64,000 nt of DNA from Mactromeris polynyma (taxonomy: Eukaryota; Mollusca; Bivalvia; Venerida; Mactridae): the NCBI GenBank assembly GCA_032209605.1, contig JASFXZ010000003.1, forward strand, positions 4,962,807 to 5,026,806. Direction: 5' to 3'. The notes below the pieces were generated by a model. The model saw only the letters and a list, made by a program, of their open reading frames with translations. It was not told where the DNA came from and did not search any database. Shown here piece after piece: positions 1 to 11,402 of the stretch; the stretch's first letter is position 1; each line of letters opens with the position of its first letter. The translations under genes and the position numbers were made by a program.

Positions 1-124
1 GTGTTCTATAAATGACATGCATGTTAATTTAACTAAAAACAATAAAGTGCATTTAAGACCTAACTCCGTAGCACGTACAACGTCTCGGTTTATGTGTGGT
101 TCCAGTCAATATATACTTACCTAG

Positions 125-1118
125 GTGTTGTTTTTCACGAATATCTTGATCTGTGTTACTGTTAGGACTGTGGCTCAGAGTGCAAGTCGTGCATTAGGTT
201 TACTTATTGCAAAATGTAAAAGTATTGGTGGTCTTTCTTACGATGTATTTACGAAATTGTATGATGCAGATGTATGGCCTGTATACTCTTGTATTGAAGC
301 AGTGAATAACAGGGCACAAAGATTTTTCTTAGGTGTTGGTAAATATACACCAAATGTCGGACTGGCTGGTGAATTGGGCTGGAAGCCTCCAATTGTCCGT
401 CAATGGAAATTTATTGCATTGTACTGGTCAAAATTATCACGTATGGACGAATCCAGGTTTACCAAACCTATTGCACCCTGGGCTTACAGTAAGGCAAGTT
501 ATACATGTAAAAACTGGTTTCATTATGTAAAGTCGTTTTTAAATGTTAACAGTCTAAATAGATACATAATATGCTTACAAAATCGCATTGCTAATACGTT
601 TGTTCAAGATGTCGAGACTGTGGCACTGAAAAACATTTTAAATGAATGGCATACTAGTTTACAGAATATAACAGGTCCGTCTGGGCACGGTCGTAAGAAA
701 CTAAGACAGTTTTATAGTCAGATTTAAAAGACCTGACTTTTAAATCTGACTATAAAACTGAACATTATTGTAAACTGAATTTGCCACCTACTCATCGGTC
801 AGCTTTCAGTAAGTTTAGATAAGGCGTTGCCCCTATTCGTATTGCGACTGGACGTTATGAGGACTTGACTGAAGAACATTTTGTAATGACACTTCTGTAG
901 AAAGTGAATTACATGTTATGTTAAATTGTTATGTTTATGATGATTTAAGAGAAGAATTAAACTCTAAAGTGGTACTGTTTAACGGTTCATTTAGGGATTT
1001 GCAGGATTCTGAAAAATATGTTTTACGGTTTTCCAACCAAGATTCAACATTGATTAGATATTGTGCCAAAACCTGTCGTAATATTTTAGATAGACGTCGT
1101 TTTTTACTTTGTAGATAA
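125..1118 (+). mobile_element. 3'-terminal fragment of a non-LTR (LINE) retrotransposon, decayed
   Basis: Three open stretches (125-727, about 760-900, 918-1118) read as the C-terminal end of a LINE ORF2: the part after the reverse-transcriptase core, with a LYDADVWPVYS block, then NRAQRFFLGVGKYTPN and an ELGWKPP block, then a final region with a C-x-YDDLREEL pattern typical of the terminal zinc-knuckle-like tail. No reverse-transcriptase catalytic YxDD box lies inside the window. The reading frame is interrupted by stops and at least one inverted duplication (707-760), and a few residues appear deleted around PVYS/CIEAV, so it is a dead copy. The left end may continue outside the window. A short ATT-rich run near 1144-1165 may mark the element's 3' tail. 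The family level (RTE/CR1-like) is not resolved. No host gene is implied. Confidence 0.8.
707..760. repeat. Perfect 24-bp inverted repeat with 6-nt loop inside the LINE
   Basis: Positions 707-730 are the exact reverse complement of 737-760, with loop acctga at 731-736. The right arm reads as ordinary LINE coding sequence (FKSDYKTEHYC), while the left arm introduces a stop codon at 725-727. The left arm therefore looks like an inverted duplication acquired during or after insertion. Confidence 0.9.
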
Positions 1119-3180
1119 AGTCTTTTTACAACTATGTACAGGATATTATTATTATTATTTTTTAAACAGCTTACTTTTCTTAGCATTCATACCTTTAAGC
1201 TTGTATAGTAAGTATAATTTTACATATAGTATGTGATATTGTGTATGTGCAATGATGAGATGAAAATAATGATACTACTGGGTGTGTGTTTTTTTCGTGT
1301 CTTTGGGTAGGTTATTTTCTGTTTTACGTCAGTATTACAAAAAAACATATACTGCTGTTGTGGTTATTAATTTAATTACGATTGATTTAGTTCACACATT
1401 GTTCTCTATACACATAGTGTCTGAATATCGACATGGGTTTGTGCACAAGCAGTATTTACTTCGAATAATTTTGAACACATTTGAATACTCAAACATAATT
1501 ATACAAATGTTTGTGTTACTTTGCATGGTTCAAATTAACAATTGTGACAGCTACTGATGGTGCCAGAGAATAAATAAAAGTTCAAACATTCAAGTTTACA
1601 ATTTTGGCAAAGATATTTAATTATAAGTGAATGAAATAACTCAGGTATAAAATATCGTTTTGTTGCTACGTACTAACAGTGTATCGTTTGTATTGATATA
1701 GGTTGTAGAAAGACCACGTGACTTTGACTCAACGCGCTTATTGAAGAGTATCCGGAAGTTCATAAGTCAGTTCTTACAAACGTATTTACGGAACAATCCT
1801 TGATTCATTGTTGGCAATATTTCAATATTTAAAACAGGAGATTGAATGTAAATATAGACCTGCATGGTTTAAAATAATTTCAAAACATAAAAGGAAATTT
1901 GATGGAATATTCTATTGTTGCTGTATATTTGGCCTTGACAAAATGTTCCATTCATTGTTTCTATAGTGCTGGTGTGCTTAATAAGGGGATCGGTCTCCGG
2001 CTATTTCGATTTATGTGCCTGTAGTTTTTATCCAGGGGTCAGCGAATGATTTCATATATGATCTAAAATATGCTGTCCAGAAATATGTGTTACATCTATA
2101 AAAAAAACACATTCCTTTTACATGTGCATTATTCTGCTGCCAGAGGATACGTTAATAATTCAAATACCGCAACAGGTTTCAACATGATATTTCTCCTTAA
2201 AAAATTAACAGAAATTAATCTTACCAAAACAAAACTGTTTGTCTTCTGAAAATAGAGAGGTCTGGCGTTGAAAATTTGAAAGATAACGTCCATTCCAGAT
2301 CTGCTTATTTTGTACCTTTTTATCTTGCCTTCAATGAAACGAATACATGATAATGTATGACCAGCAATGTTGAACAGAGGCAAATATTCAAGATGTAAAC
2401 AAAATTCTTGGACATCATATTTTGGATCATATATGCAAGTAATGATAAGCGTTTACTTACCCAAAAGGTACACATATATGATGCAAGTTTGACCAATCCG
2501 TATTTAATTAAATCAATTCAGTTTTCGACAATCTCGTTCCATCCTGGTGCTTTGTTTTGCACTACCTTACTTTTTGTGATAATTATGTACCAAAATGTAA
2601 CTACACAATAAGGTTTTAAATACCGTAATAATTTCGTTTAAACATTTGTAACGGTTGAAAAATGTTTTCAATCCTCTTAATGTGAATTGTCAATCATGGA
2701 TTCATTGAAATGATTAAAACATTGCGATACACAAACTTATTACAAAATGATAATTATATCCTAACCGATTCTACAACTTTGGTATACCGTTTATTTTAAA
2801 ACTTATTGAGTTGCATGAATCTTAAAGACGATTAAAACAAAAGTAACGTTTAACTTAAATAATATGACGATTAATACCATTCGTAAATATTTTATGGCCG
2901 TATAATATGACTTTGTTTGCTCAAAAATGTGTCATTGCTTTTTAAGAAAACATTCGACAAGTGTGCTCGATATAGTACAGTATTCTTGACATATATTATA
3001 TACATGTATATTAAAAATAGCGTTATGGATGCCTTTTGTCATTATGTATCATTTATTTAGCAGTCAATCAATAGACCATGTTTGTTTTGAAATAGTTTTA
3101 ATAATGGACAGTAACATATATTGATTAATTTACATGTAAACATACCGTTCAATGCTCTATACAACATATAAGTTATAGGT
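1119..3180. other. Intergenic AT-rich DNA, no gene seen
   Basis: Short open frames occur (for example 1282-1557), but they show no family resemblance, no codon-use contrast and no splice context. Apart from the possible LINE tail at its left edge I see no repeat structure. Confidence 0.5.
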
Positions 3181-3182
3181 CA

Positions 3183-3502
3183 GTGAAAGTAAACAAACAA
3201 CGTTGTCATCATGCAGAGGAAAACTACACAGAACTGAAAGAGAGAATAAGTTGCTTCAGGGAACACCACATACACCTTCGAGAAAACAACAACGCATACA
3301 ACATAAGGCATTTGAGGAGGCTAAAGGGTACATACGTAAGGGAACAGGGGCACAAGGAATGGCCTGGCCGACCATACGGGATAACTAGGAGAATCAAATA
3401 GGACAAACAGGGAGAGGGGGTAAATGGATGGAATTCATCAGAAGACAAGTCAAGATAGCTGGCAACAATAGGCCGAAAGTGGGGAGAAAATAACAGGAAC
3501 AC
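3183..3502 (+). other. GC-richer, purine-rich block, unrecognised
   Basis: This block is richer in G and C than its surroundings and is open in overlapping frames for 60-90 residues on both strands. The + frames are rich in Lys, Arg, Glu and Gln. I do not recognise a protein. It may be a worn mobile-element fragment. Confidence 0.25.
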
Positions 3503-4111
3503 TATATAAAGTGAAAGTCATATCAAAACAAACGGCATCAGAATGCCCCATAAGGATCATCTGTTGTGATATGATCACGGGGAACATACGCTGACTCACC
3601 GCCATCAGTGCCTTCCTGCATCAGCGCCGCTAGTATGTTAGTAACTACTTAAAACGGTCTTTAGAAATGTATTCGGAGTGATGTTAACCGCAATTATATC
3701 ATAACTGCAAAACATATTTTATATACATGCCTTTGTATTGAAACTTAATAGGGTCTGATCTATGTCCGCACTTATATTGTTGATTAAAGCAAAGTTTTTG
3801 TGGAATGGAAGTAAACAATATATAGACATGTAATGGTATTTTATTGGATGGGTTTACTTAGATGTTCGATTCAAATTTTAGAAGTAACACATATGTAACA
3901 TATGCAGAGTGTGGGAAAGTTATTCTCTTAGTAACATAAAACATAACTGGTGCAACACATTAAAAACGTTGTCTGTGAATAAGCTTGCACTTGATAGGCA
4001 GATATATATTTTTTCATTTATCAAGATTCTTAGAAGTTGAACAATCTGTTTACACTGAAGCTTTTAAATGTCTCCGATTTAGGCCGATGAAGTCAGTGTC
4101 TGCAATTATTC

Positions 4112-4325
4112 ATTGACACACCTCGGGTGCGGAAGATCGCGACTCCAGACACACCGGAGTCGTAAACATGGTACTGGTAGCTTCCTTGCCTAAGCTTGGC
4201 ATTATAAGTGTACTGCTAGGTCTGGTGAATCCGATGTCTGGTTAATGTGAATGGGTGGCTGGTATCACGCCATGTATCTATGTCATCTGTTACAAGTAGG
4301 CATGATCTCCAAAAGCTCCAATATG
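4112..4325 (+). mobile_element. SINE-like dispersed repeat
   Basis: The stretch contains ggtactggtagcttccttg followed by a cttggcatt...gctaggtctgg block. It resembles the body of dispersed SINE-like repeats I remember from bivalves. A related block, gcctggtgcctggcatcaaa, follows the tRNA-like head at 18342-18530. No clear Pol III box is visible at its 5' end. Confidence 0.45.
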
Positions 4326-4699
4326 TTAGTGGGAATTAAATCCAACATAACATAATTATTATACTCTCATCTGTTTAAAGTAAAATGCTACCGTTGTTAA
4401 TTGCCATTCATTGAAAATGTTCGTATACCTTTTAAAATTCAATGTTAATGCTCGCCAAAGTATACGGAATATCATATTTTTGTATCAACTGAAATGGTTC
4501 AATATATTTCATTAAAAATATTATCGCTTCAAACTGATAGCGACTGGATACACTATTTTCTAAACAACTGAAGGAAAATATACAATGAGACGTTTTCCGA
4601 TATAGGCATTGAAACTATATACGCTGATGTCAACATGTCATCTGGTAGTCATTTAAGTCAGTTGGTATTTAAGCATTTACGATCGGAGGTCTGCGTGGG

Positions 4700-4750
4700 G
4701 AGGCACTGTCTTATGTATGTGGCGTTCCCTGTAGCTACTTATTCTCTCTC
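4700..4750 (+). repeat. Recurrent ~51-bp motif, copy 1 (upstream of CC1)
   Basis: It begins gaggcactgtcttatgtatg and continues through a ggcgttcc/gtagctactt block. The same motif recurs at 10795-10845 upstream of CC2 and at 24368-24420 downstream of CC4. Copies 1 and 2 belong to the CC1/CC2 duplication; copy 3 is independent. Confidence 0.75.
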
Positions 4751-5063
4751 ATTTATCAATCGACTTAGTGCAATAACTATGAATTTGCGAAGCTATCGTG
4801 CTTCGGAATGTTTTTTCAATCAAATATTCTTGTTACAATGGATTAAAATTGTGTGCATTCAGATAAAAGGCAAAGTAGAATTTTACAGATGGGATAACTT
4901 AATTGGAAAAAATAGATACATATACAAATCAATATCCCAGACGTCGAATTGAAACAAAGGAGGAAAGGTTAATATGCGTTAAATAGTCTTGGAGACGCAT
5001 GACAAAATATAAAAAGACGACTCAACTTTATTCCTGTGTTTTTGTGGAATTAAAACTATTGAA

Positions 5064-6158
5064 ATGGAAGGTGACACAGAGCTTGCTGATTTATTTGAGC
5101 TCTACAATGAATCAACAGATAAAAGAACACCAAAAGACACTTTTTCGGACAATGACATGTCATTGTGTGGATCAACTGCCAATAAAACACAACCGGAAGC
5201 TTCGCAATACAAAGAAACACATGTTTACGTATCAGTAGACGACGAGAATCGAAATGATGAATCAGAGGAAAATGTTGACAATATAGATTACACAGACGAA
5301 CCGAAACCAGATAGTGATAAAGAGGCAGAAGCCAAATTTATATCATGGTATGAGGAGATTTGTAAGGAGCGAATTACTATGTTAGAAGCAGAAGAGAACT
5401 ATAAGAATACAATTGACGCATTAGAAGAAGCTGAAGAGGCATATAGAAAACGAATCAAGGAACTAGATGATGGCTCTATAGCTTTGGTTCAAGCTTTTGA
5501 ACAAACGCAATCGGAAGCGAGAGCGTTGAGAAAAAAATATGAACCGACGGTAAATAATGATCACGGTTATCATGAAGCATACAGCGATGTAGTAAAACAT
5601 CGTGATAGGTTAGTTAACTCTGAGAAGAAATACAAACAAAAAATAAAAAGCTTGGAAGAAGAAGTAACAAAGCTTAGAAACAATGTGAACGATTTCGACC
5701 CTAAACAAAAACTTGCTGTTAACAAAGTCCTGCATAAAGCCAACAAACTAGTCGTAATAACTGGCGACGAGTATATTGCTGAACTGGAAAATGAAAACCT
5801 AGTGTTGAAATATAAATTGGAGAAATTCGAACGGGAAATGGTGACACGCGAAGAAGTATCTAAGTCAGAAATTACAAAAACTAAATATAAATCAGTGAAG
5901 ACTACATATTCAATAGAAAGAGACAAACCCGTTAGAAGGGATAAAGAAAAGGTTTTTATAAGTAAAAAGCATCCACCGCCTTTTTTACCAAAAATTCCAT
6001 CCGCATCTTCCGGATCCTTGGATGACGAACGTTCAACATCTGTTAATTCACTTCATAGGACAACACAGACACCCGGACTCATGTTTGGACTTAGTTATCG
6101 CGAAATTTACAGTAGAAAGGAGTTTCAAAGGACGGACACTCGTTACCAAAGTAAATAA
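5064..6158 (+). CDS. CC1: coiled-coil protein, 364 residues
   Basis: Function unknown. The protein starts MEGDTELADLFELYNEST and has an acidic, low-complexity N-terminal third (to about residue 85). A heptad-rich coiled-coil segment spans about 88-265, and the C-terminal tail is basic and Ser/Pro-rich (about 285-364), ending in LMFGLSYREIYSRK...DTRYQSK. There are no membrane segments or signal peptide. Residues 102-135 and 173-205 repeat the family pattern ERxxML-x-AExxYKxxIxxLE, and 228-242 carry KLVVITGDEYIAELE. The ATG at 5064 is chosen because the start and leader match CC2. The leader of CC2 has a splice acceptor (ttcttccag); the matching site in CC1 has lost its AG, and no copy of the CC2 first exon was found upstream. 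CC1 may therefore be a promoter-impaired duplicate or use the TATA-like aatataaaaag near 5005. The intact frame suggests it is recent or still used. The region 4.4-6.3 kb is duplicated at 10.6-12.7 kb. Confidence 0.8.
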   Translation: MEGDTELADLFELYNESTDKRTPKDTFSDNDMSLCGSTANKTQPEASQYKETHVYVSVDDENRNDESEENVDNIDYTDEPKPDSDKEAEAKFISWYEEICKERITMLEAEENYKNTIDALEEAEEAYRKRIKELDDGSIALVQAFEQTQSEARALRKKYEPTVNNDHGYHEAYSDVVKHRDRLVNSEKKYKQKIKSLEEEVTKLRNNVNDFDPKQKLAVNKVLHKANKLVVITGDEYIAELENENLVLKYKLEKFEREMVTREEVSKSEITKTKYKSVKTTYSIERDKPVRRDKEKVFISKKHPPPFLPKIPSASSGSLDDERSTSVNSLHRTTQTPGLMFGLSYREIYSRKEFQRTDTRYQSK

Positions 6159-6479
6159 AAATACATCGTTTAACAACTTGTAAATATAATATATGTACTC
6201 TGCAATCACTTAGGACATTGGTTTTAGTTTTAGTTGACTTGTTAATTAATCCACAATGACATGCTTCATTCTGCTTTACGGGAGTTACTAGACCGCGTTC
6301 AGTTAATTTTTGGGCGAGTCTTTTTATATCATATACATTAAAGATAGGTATTCAAAGTGTTTGGCTTTATAAATTATTTCAACCCTCTCTGAAGGTGATT
6401 ATCTACAAAACATGAAAAGGATACCTAGTGATACGCTCATTTAAAGAACCACTTAATTTAATTAAAAGTAAGAAATATC

Positions 6480-7290
6480 TTTAAAAAAGATGGTCGGCGC
6501 AAGTTTGCTTAGGTTCACTTACCACCAAAATCGGCCCTGTGTCAAATTCTTTTGAAAACGTCACTGTGTTAAGACAATCCAATAAATATTACAAAACTGC
6601 ATTTTTTAAGCTATATTATCAAAACTGTTACCATGGCAACAGAAATATTTTTTTGTAAAAATATGAAAAAACACATTTTTTTCCAAAAATATTTAACATA
6701 ACTATTTCTGATTGCATAAAATGTTTATAAAAATTGAAATAGTCAATTTTTACAATTGTTCTGTTTTGGTTGCCATGGTTACAATTTTGAAATATTTGAA
6801 AAGAACATTTTGAGTCTAACTTGAAAAGCAACTTAACAATTGATCAGTTTAAAAGTAATGATCTTCAAAATAAATGACAACACTTTCTTCTGTAACAATA
6901 TTTATATTTTGTTGCCATGGAAACTCAAACGTTCTTGGACCTGCACTACATACATTTTAGGTGGCTACACAATATAAATACACTTTTTATTATCTGATTT
7001 TTTCTCAATCAATCATATCTTTCAACTGAATGTATTTATAAATAATCATCATGTATAACATTTTAATAAATTATAAAAAATAACGGTTGCTATGGTAACA
7101 CAATTTTTTGAAAAATAAAATATGCAAAAATAGCTATTTGAAACTATATTTTTGAGAACTTAATGTAACTGGAATGCATTTGACTTGACTTTAACTAATG
7201 TATTCAAGTTGTATTGCCATCTGAATATCGTGAATCCATAGCAACCGTAATATTGAATATATAAAAAAAATTGTATTGCAATTTATGTCG
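6480..7290 (+). repeat. Diverged satellite/mobile repeat with X-box palindromes
   Basis: RFX X-box-like 14-mers lie at 6627-6640 (GTTACCATGGCAAC), 6769-6782, 6911-6924, 7086-7099 and, as a half-site, 7232-7245. They are spaced about 140-175 bp apart in AT-rich DNA with recurring aaaatatttg runs, which indicates an old tandem array. The block opens with a 35-bp segment (6510-6544) found in inverse orientation at 9721-9755, which marks this as a dispersed family. No protein-coding content is seen. Confidence 0.7.
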
Positions 7291-7667
7291 GTAAATAGCT
7301 GTCTATAGTTAGTGTTATGTTTTTGTACACTATCTGACACTAAATAAAGTTTGACTCGACTTTGCTAGAATGCAAATACATGATATTAATGCAAGCAATA
7401 AACATTGTGTGTTGACAAGTTCATTTCAAATGTAATAAGAAGTTCAATGAAAATGTATAGCACTTAAGTAGATACATAATGCTATGGTTAATGAAAAGAC
7501 ATTGTAATATATGAAAACAAAAACAGTCATATATTATCTGAAATTAAAGGAAAGAAATAAGCAAAGAAAAGCATAGCATACAAAATACATGTGAATACAT
7601 ATTGGTAAGCCTGTACAGCTATAATATTATATTAATGTCTATGATTATTTCTATTCCTAATACAAAG

Positions 7668-7808
7668 AAACCTCAATAAAACCATCATTGGTTCCAGAAG
7701 TTTTGAGACAGTCTGATTATTGAGTTGAAATAAGAAAGAAAATTAAGAAACTGTCATATCGTTGAGGTGGTCTTAATTCTCAGGTGGTTTAAAGTGAGAT
7801 TTTATTGC
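7668..7808. mobile_element. Degenerate pogo-like MITE fragment
   Basis: The right end reads gaggtggtctt...gtgagattttattgca. This is a diverged form of the terminal repeat (CAGTAAAACCTCACTTAAG) seen intact at 17447-17706 and 19164-19431. The left end is worn. No transposase remains. Confidence 0.45.
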
Positions 7809-8203
7809 ACCATTCTGTTGTTTTGATATTCATACCTGACTGTGTATGAGTAAATCTATAATATATTTCAAAACACCAAACACATTATTATAGCCATAAA
7901 CTAATTAGAATATATATACTGATATCTAATTCAAAGTGAACTAATACTGAATATAGTCAATTTTGTTTGTTTGAAACTGAATATTTATGAAAAGTTCAGA
8001 AAATAACTATACAATGCACAAATATGAATTATTATATTACCAGTGCACTAATATACCAGTCGGTAGTTTCAAACCACTGTGATGCATGTCATGTTTAAGA
8101 ATTGTTTAAATCAAGCTGAAATAAAAAATGAAAGTTATCATTTAATCAATATCTAATGTGAAAATTTAATAAAAATAATTGCCAGATTAAAAAATAAAAT
8201 AAA

Positions 8204-8285
8204 AAAACCGGGAGAGGGAAGAATTGAACGCTGACCGTCAGCGTGACAATCCCACTCGTACACCACTGTAGCATGCGCACAAGAC
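8204..8285 (-). pseudogene. tRNA-like sequence (Asp-like) or tRNA-derived SINE head
   Basis: Read on the minus strand there is a D-arm-like CAGTGGTGTACGAG, an anticodon-like TTGTCACGC and a B-box-like GTTCAATTC, followed by a run of T residues that could end Pol III transcription. The stems pair poorly, so a functional tRNA is unlikely. Confidence 0.35.
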
Positions 8286-8963
8286 GTACAATTGTGTCGT
8301 ATTTTAGTAGATAATACACACCCGTCTTTGCTTTATTTCAGCAGCCGACTATAAACTACACGAGATCGTTAGCCTTCATACATTATTTTACATAAATACA
8401 ACATATTTCTTGTAAACATCCAAAAAGTTTTTACGTGGCGATTCTTAGTCAACAAAATCGTCTGCATTCAGTAATCGAACTGTCATCAGTGTCAAACTGT
8501 TATTTCAACATAGCGTATATATTTATGATAATTTTATTGATCATAAACGATTCAATACTCACTGTTACGTCTACAAATCTCAGCTGAATAAATACCATCG
8601 CCAATTTGTTGTTTAATTCACGAAAATCAATCATCGGACCACCGAAGCTTGTATCCAACGACGCTGCGATGTTGACAACCAAAATTGTCTCCCTTTGAAA
8701 AACAAACCCGTTTTGACCAGATTCGGATACGTACAAAATAATCGGATATTGCATCTTTTCCCACTTCGTGTGGATGCTATTTAAGTTTTTGACTTAATCG
8801 ATAGGTCGCATAAGATTTAAAATGATCCTAGTGTTCTTTACATTATGGTTGGCATTATTTTGTTTGATAGGTAAAGAAAATTCACGACATATGATTACAT
8901 ATGGCAGTAGAGGTCTACAGTTGTGAAAGTTGACATACAATTTCAATTTGTCTTCATTGTACC

Positions 8964-9064
8964 ATGATCTCCCACATGCGACACCATGGAACTTTTACCA
9001 AGCATGAGTAACATGATGAACAACATACACGCAAAATATCTATGTGTCGCATATGGGAGATCAT
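8964..9064. repeat. 21-bp inverted repeat, one mismatch
   Basis: Arm 8964-8984 (atgatctcccacatgcgac...) and arm 9044-9064 are reverse complements with a single mismatch, separated by 59 bp. No element boundary or gene was identified. The rest of 8290-9440 shows nothing recognisable. Confidence 0.7.
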
Positions 9065-9439
9065 ATCTAAAAAATCGGATTTACATGGCGTAAATGTCAC
9101 ATGTCGAGTTGTTTCGTGTGGTGGGGTAAGTTCAATTAGTCTTTGTTATGCTTCTGTATGAACTTTTCCACAAAGATGATATTTATTAAGAAACCCAAAG
9201 GGTTAATGTTTACCTAATGTGCCATAACTTTGCGATGCAAATTGTTTTCACATTTACAACAAGCGATGTTTTTACACAATTACGGTTTGTTTAAGTCAAT
9301 GACAGGTCACCTAAATTCAATAATATTGGACTCGCACGCATTGTTATCAAGCTAATGTTTTTTAGAATCATTGTAAAGGTACATGAGGAAGATGTTTGTT
9401 AAAAAAATCGATATGAAATAGTTTACTTTTATCAATAAA

Positions 9440-9770
9440 ATATGCTAAACAGACGAGATCACGTAGACCCATGGACTCTCCGTTACCATAGCAACCGAAG
9501 AATGAAAAACACAAAAGCAATTCAATTCATGTCTACTTTATTCTTAGGTAAAAAAAAACAATATAACATGTCAAGACAGCAAAAAACGAGTTTTTACAGT
9601 TATTTGTCCTTTGCAGTGTTTCCGTTGCTATGGCAACTATATACTTCGTAAAAGATTTCAAAACACACTTTTGCATCTGCAATTTGTAAATAATCGTTCT
9701 GTGTGAATTCAATAACTTTCTGACACAGGGCCAATTTGGGTGGTAAGTGAACCTACTCCTTTGTTGCAAT
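9440..9770 (-). repeat. Second, inverted copy of the X-box repeat family
   Basis: It contains perfect X-box palindromes at 9482-9495 (GTTACCATAGCAAC) and 9624-9637 (GTTGCTATGGCAAC). At 9721-9755 it ends in the reverse complement of 6510-6544, with about two differences in 35 bp. It lies about 0.75 kb upstream of the CC2 promoter. Confidence 0.7.
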
Positions 9771-10269
9771 CTTAAGGTTAAAATGTGTTGTACAACATAA
9801 AAAAGGCCTAAATGTCATTCAATTACGCTATACTACAGAAACTCCTAGACCTGTAAGGGGAGATCACTGCGTACGAGACTGCATCAATCGTAACTACTCG
9901 GCGGTATTCGGCAGAGCCAATAATGCCGAGGTGTTCCGAATGAGACTGCATAATAAATAACTCCGTAGTGTGATTAGTCATAGACACAGTATAGTCAGTT
10001 TCAATATAGTTCAACATTACTTATTGCATTAGTCGAGAATTCACACATCCATGTTAATAAACTTGTTACATATCTAGCGATCTATCTGATTAAAACAATA
10101 TAAATGTTCGCGACTGGTACATAAAACCAAGAAAGTTTTCTTAATTCCAACACCGGACAATTCCCCGTGGTGATGAATAACAACACTACTGACTGGATAA
10201 ATCTTGAAATACACTATACACAATGTTAATCAATCTGCTTCAAGGTTACACATATTTTTAAATTGAAGA

Positions 10270-10405
10270 GAAATTGCGCGAAATTGCCTTGGTGGTTAAC
10301 GTAAGATTTGATTGGTGTACAAAACACTGAATATGCAATTAGCAAAACCATGTAAGTAAGGCTGCGCCGATAAATATATAAAGGCTCAAATCATATCAGT
10401 TACGT
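10270..10405 (+). promoter_or_regulatory. CC2 promoter with TATA box
   Basis: TATATAAAG at 10375-10383 is a good TATA box, which puts transcription start near 10405. The 100 bp upstream (attgccttggtggttaacg...aaaaccatg) is repeated at 14140-14235 without a gene attached. The preceding 9.79-10.27 kb shows no gene. Confidence 0.6.
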
Positions 10406-10509
10406 GAGTTTTAGTAAACTAAAGCTATCCTTAGGCTGTTCTCATTTTAAATAAAAACCTGCAGTTATAATGCGGTCATACTTAGACAAAGCAATCATTG
10501 AGAAAAGAG
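10405..10509 (+). other. CC2 untranslated first exon and donor
   Basis: The exon ends AAAAGAG with an excellent donor GTAAGTAGG at 10510. A matching acceptor, ttcttccag, ends at 11375, giving an 866-nt intron and a second exon that begins 27 nt before the CC2 start codon. An ATG at 10470 opens a short upstream frame that would terminate soon after the splice, so it is a possible regulatory uORF. A degraded copy of this exon lies at 12850-13070. Confidence 0.55.
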
Positions 10510-11402
10510 GTAAGTAGGATTATTTGATATCTATATTTACTGCCTGCCCCCACAGTTGGTGTATTTTAGAGAGTTATTAAGTAAAATATCTGTTTTTCAA
10601 TACTTTGAGTAGGAGATAACGAACGCTAGTATGTTGTATAAATAGTCATTCATTGCAATTTTCGTATACCTTTAAATATTCCATGTTATGCATGCCATAG
10701 GATACGAATTATCAAACATTTTTAGTGTTGACTAAACTGGCTCCTCAAATCCCTAATGTTTTATGAAGTGTTGTTTCCCGGAGGTCTGTGTGGAGAGGCA
10801 CTGTCTAATGTATGTGGCGTTCTCTGTAGCAACTTATTCTCTCTCTCTTTTATTATATTTCGTTACTAATATTATCGCTTCAAACTAATAGCGAGTGGAT
10901 ACACTATTCTCTAAACAACTCCAAAATACTTTTGTATATCATACGATTTTCATGGGAACATTAAAACATATTTTACTGAATGAAAATTTCCATGAAAGGT
11001 TTTCCGATATCGGTCTTGATTCTGTACGCGCTTTTGTACCGTAACTATTACTATATACGCTGATGTCCACATTACATATAGTAGCCGTATGTAAGCAGTT
11101 ACGATAAGAGTCTAGCATTTTATGAATTATCAACGCTAAAGTGATTTTGGAATTTGTTTTCGCTCAAATATTTTTAGTACATGGATTAAAGGTTTGTGCA
11201 TTTAGAAAGAAAACAAAGTAACATTATACAGATTTATCATTTAACTGGAAAAATAGATACATATACAAATAAAAATCCTGAACGTCAAATTTAAAGCAAA
11301 AGAGAAAATATTTAAATGAGTTAACTATTCTTGGGGATGCCTGACAAAATATAAAAAGACTCAACTTTCTTCCAGTGTATGTGTGGAATTAAAACCTTTG
11401 GA

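Noticed and set aside
1282..1557. 91-codon frame after the LINE
   Set aside because: Low-complexity hydrophobic translation with no support; not listed as a gene.
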